From NCBI GenBank assembly GCA_943704525.1, contig CALSCQ010002858.1, positions 1 to 25,773 on the forward strand: DNA of 25,773 nucleotides, in the 5' to 3' direction. Positions 23,043 to 25,773 of this stretch are shown here, one piece after another. The stretch is from Pigoraptor vietnamica. Lineage: Eukaryota; Opisthokonta; Filasterea. Numbering within the stretch: the stretch's first letter is position 1; each line of letters opens with the position of its first letter. A model generated the notes under the pieces. It saw nothing but the letters and a program-made list of their open reading frames with translations, was not told the DNA's origin and searched no databases. Made by a program: the position numbers and the translations under genes.

Positions 23043-23211
23043 CACGTGGCCGCTTTTGTCACCAACGGCAGGGGCGGCTTCTGAGACATACAAAACACAC
23101 TCAAGAAGAAACGCCAGTGGGGTGTGTAGTACGATGTACGACTGTACGATGCCGTTTTAACAGATTGTTACGCTCAGCCGGGCAACGCACTGAACTGTCG
23201 CCGCGTGGTGT

Positions 23212-23980
23212 CTACTTGCTCACAAGACCGGCCTTGCGCGCCGCCGTAATCCTCGCGAGTGTCGGCGGGACCTTGTCGCTTGCGAACCCGTCCATGGTTG
23301 AGCACACAAACACGACCTTAAACGCGTGCTCGTCGTGTGTCTGCATGATTGCCTCGTAGATCGCCTCGACCGGCGGCGGCGCACTCGTGTAGGGCTTCGA
23401 AGGAATCAACCGAGGCAGGCCGCGCGCAATGTACAGCGCCGCGAGCGCCGCGACGTAGTGGTACGTCGCGTTGACCTTGAGGGCGTCCGGCAGTTGCGTG
23501 TGCACGTTGGCAAAGCCCCACGCGCCCGTGAGACCGTGGAGGAGGTGGAAGTCGTCCTTGCACTCCGCGTGCGCGTAGATATGCAGCGCCGTGTCGAGGA
23601 CCGTCTGCGGCGTCGGCACGGCGCGGGCGACGGCGGACAGTCGCTCGAGGAGCTTCTGCGATCCGTGGTCACCAACAATGATGATCTTCTTCTGGATTTC
23701 CGGCAGTTTGAGCGACGAGTACGGCGCTTCGTTAAAGTGCTTGCGGAACACATCCTCCCAGTAGGGCGCATCCTGGGCCACTGGGAGTGTCAGTAACGGT
23801 TACAGACAGACAGACACACACACACACACATACACACACACACACACACTGCACACACACACGCACACGCACACACACACACACCCCCCCCACACACACA
23901 CACGCACACACACGCACCACACACACACACACACGCACACACACACACACACACACCCCACACACACGCACACGCACACA

Positions 23981-24022
<42 letters not shown>

Positions 24023-24842
24023 ACACCCACACACGCACACACCACACACGACACCAATGTGCACTCATGACGACGGCTGACGGAGCGCACAGAAAAGAAG
24101 CACATGTACGCAGGTGAGTCCTCAACGACGGCTCACACACAGTCACACAAACACACAGTCACACAAACACGCGCGCTACACGCGCACACGCACACGCCGG
24201 CATACAATGCAGAGAAGCGAATAAACGACGGACTATTAAGAACCCAAACGCAACGGCCATTGACGGACCTTCCGGAGCTCACTGAACACCTCCAGCAGCG
24301 CGGTCGTGTCAAGGCCCGTGGCCTGCGCAGGCGCCGCCACAGATCCGACCGGCAGCACCGGCCTGTGCGAGTACGCGAGGTACGCGAGACCGTCCGCAAC
24401 GGCCTCTCCCGTCGAAGCGAGGGGAGATGCGAGCCCAAAGCCAAGCTCAATCACGCCGTGCAACAGCGACCCGGCGACGCCTTCGGACAGGTGCGGGTAA
24501 AACTCGGCAATTACCGCCGCCATGTCGCCGTCGCTCTCCGCCGTGCGCTCCTGAAAGTACTCCGCGAGCTCGACAAAGTGGGCGCGGCGACCGCGTATCT
24601 TGGCCCAGTTGTCGCGCGTGAGGGGCTCCTGGAGCGTCCTTGCACGCGGACTCTCCAGGTTGTTCTTCTTCGTGTAGACGTTGGTGAAATCCGCAATCTG
24701 CGCGGGCGTCGCGCCGCCGGATGCCCACGAGTGCGACGAGGGCCTGCCGGGTGTGGTTCATTTTGAAGCAACCGTACTCAATGTGGTACGTCCCGCGTCC
24801 AAGGGAGCGAAACGTACGAACGAGCTCCTCCTTGTCCGCCAT
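23212..24842 (-). CDS. Questin oxidase-like protein (DUF4243 family), with apparent frameshift
   Basis: Questin oxidase-type enzymes (AflY relatives) act in Baeyer-Villiger-like ring opening of aromatic polyketides in fungi; many members are uncharacterised. Two exons, 24842-24283 and 23780-23212, about 375 residues. Exon 1 begins MADKEELVRTF, then EYGCFKMNHTRQALVAL and, in a second frame, ASGGATPAQIADFTNVYTKK and LSEGVAGSLLHGVIELGFGL. Exon 2 has LLHGLTGAWGF and YHYVAALAALY. These are family landmarks. The two exon-1 frames meet at the CCC of 24724-24726 (GGG on the sense strand); one base too many there accounts for the shift. A 31-nt GT-AG segment (24728-24698) would also keep the frame but would remove conserved-looking residues. 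The phase-1 intron (24282-23781) starts GTGAGC, ends CCCAG and is full of CA repeats. Either a sequence error or a decaying gene; substrate unknown. Confidence 0.72.
23810..24035 (-). repeat. Long CA microsatellite in questin oxidase-like intron
   Basis: About 225 bp of CA units with CACG, CACC and a C8 interruption (near 23885-23892), the longest simple repeat in the window. Sense strand is TG. It occupies the acceptor half of the 24282-23781 intron. Confidence 0.95.
24134..24200 (-). repeat. Second CA-rich tract in the same intron
   Basis: CACACAGT and ACACAAACAC units repeated on the plus strand, nearer the donor of the same intron. Confidence 0.8.
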
Positions 24843-25773
24843 CCCGGCACTGCCCCGCCGGCCGGACCCGAATACCACTGGGTGTCACGCACTCTCCGCG
24901 CCGGACGACGACGGCGATTTCACAGGACAGCACGGAAACGGACCGCCGGCAATTAAGCGCGAGAGAGAATAGAGAGGCAGCTTTCATAGAGGGCACAGCG
25001 GAGAGAGGAAGAGCGCTCGTTGCGATGCCGTCCCCGCGAGCCGGTGCGACTAGACACACTGAGCGGGAGCACACTGGCTGCGTGTGGGTAACAACAACCG
25101 AGATTTTAAGCTATTTTTTGCCGTGTCAGGGCCTCGCCCACTGGCGCCGGACTCTGCGTGCACTGGCTCACAACTGTTCGATTAATTATCGATCTGCCGA
25201 AGTCTGTTGCGATGCCTATTCACTTGCATGAAGACACCGCTTGCTATTATGTGGCTGGTTCGATGAGGTCCGCGTGCATCATACACGGTTTGTTATTCTG
25301 TTGCTTGCGCAATGCTGAGGACGTGCTTGCGTGGCCGGACAGTGTCAATGCCAGTAACACTCGCCGGACCACTGGAGTCCACGCTCTATAATTCTAATAT
25401 GTTCGCCTTTCGCGTTCGCGTAAGACGCGGTGAAATGAAGAAACTGCATGCACACACCGTTTGTTATTGTGCCGGTTGCTCACGGTGTACTGTTACTTGT
25501 CGCTTTCGCCCGGCAAGCGAGTCTTGAGATGCCTCCGGACAGTGGTGTCTCTCTGTCTGAGCGGCGTCTTCTGTTTCCATTGGACGCGAACAACGGCCGC
25601 ATACGGACCTCTCGTGAACTTCTACAGTTCAAGCGCATATTGGGAACGCAATAGAGCGAACTTGTGTTGAAGGACCTTCTGAGCGCACACAATTCAGCCA
25701 TTGCGCAGACCGATGAACCGAAGAAGTCGCTCGACGTCCGTCTGCGACTACGTCTCCATGTCTTCTCCCCCCC
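24843..25773. other. Gene-free right end with degenerate repeats
   Basis: Upstream flank of the questin oxidase-like gene to the window end, 931 bp. Only short frames without family resemblance occur. From about 25,080 the base composition is visibly less GC-rich than the genes. A degenerate 27-bp motif recurs three times. No TATA box, CACGTG or RNA gene was seen before the 24842 ATG. Confidence 0.55.
25225..25471 (+). repeat. Three degenerate copies of a 27-bp motif
   Basis: Copies at 25225-25251, 25275-25300 and 25445-25471 share TGCAT, then ACACCG or ACACGG, then YTTGYTATTVTG. Spacing is irregular, so this is not a simple tandem array. Confidence 0.6.

Noticed and set aside
23787-24080. 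Cys/Val or His/Thr repeat proteins in the CA tract
   Set aside because: Pure dinucleotide-repeat translation inside an intron.
25480-25701. Possible small gene near the right end, minus strand
   Set aside because: Starts in plain context, resembles nothing known and overlaps the degenerate repeat region; cannot be supported.

Overview
The window is GC-rich nuclear DNA from a unicellular eukaryote. Ten protein genes can be read on both strands, nine of them complete or nearly so. Nine of the ten are split by introns, about 27 in all, almost all GT-AG and mostly 90-500 nt long. No rRNA, tRNA, CRISPR array or intact mobile element was found. The gene content combines families best known from animals and their relatives (WDR11, DALRD3, a protrudin-type FYVE protein, a cN-II purine nucleotidase) with two that animals lack: a homoserine O-acetyltransferase and a questin oxidase-like protein. 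The combination suggests a free-living protist, perhaps on the opisthokont/amorphean side. That placement is an inference and needs a phylogeny.

Layout. 1-695 (-): 5' end of an ATG2-like lipid-transfer gene, cut by the window edge. 1371-4960 (-): large receptor-like membrane protein with a Venus-flytrap ectodomain, an EGF module and about eight membrane segments. 5602-8095 (+): cytosolic purine 5'-nucleotidase, head to head with the receptor. 8330-8695 (+): small intronless C2H2 zinc-finger gene with a clear TATA box. 8866-10430 (-): protrudin/ZFYVE27-like ER protein with a C-terminal FYVE-like finger. 10636-11917 (-): MAK16 ribosome-biogenesis factor, head to head with 12322-17104 (+): WDR11. 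17398-19930 (-): homoserine O-acetyltransferase. 20487-22945 (-): DALRD3. 23212-24842 (-): questin oxidase-like gene with an apparent frameshift. 24843-25773: no recognisable gene, only degenerate short repeats.

The genes do not form an operon or an obvious pathway. Three (ATG2, protrudin-like, WDR11) act in membrane contact or trafficking and two (MAK16, DALRD3) in RNA biology, but this is probably chance neighbourhood. Shared features are small intergenic gaps, two head-to-head promoters, repeated CACGTG palindromes in upstream regions, and TG/CA microsatellites lodged mainly in introns.

The most interesting items are the receptor architecture, the protrudin-like gene, a GC-AG intron in WDR11, a WDR11 intron bounded by a 10-bp direct repeat, the TATA-driven zinc-finger gene and the frameshift in the questin oxidase-like gene. 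Exon boundaries were set by reading splice motifs and matching remembered family sequences; no transcript data were available.
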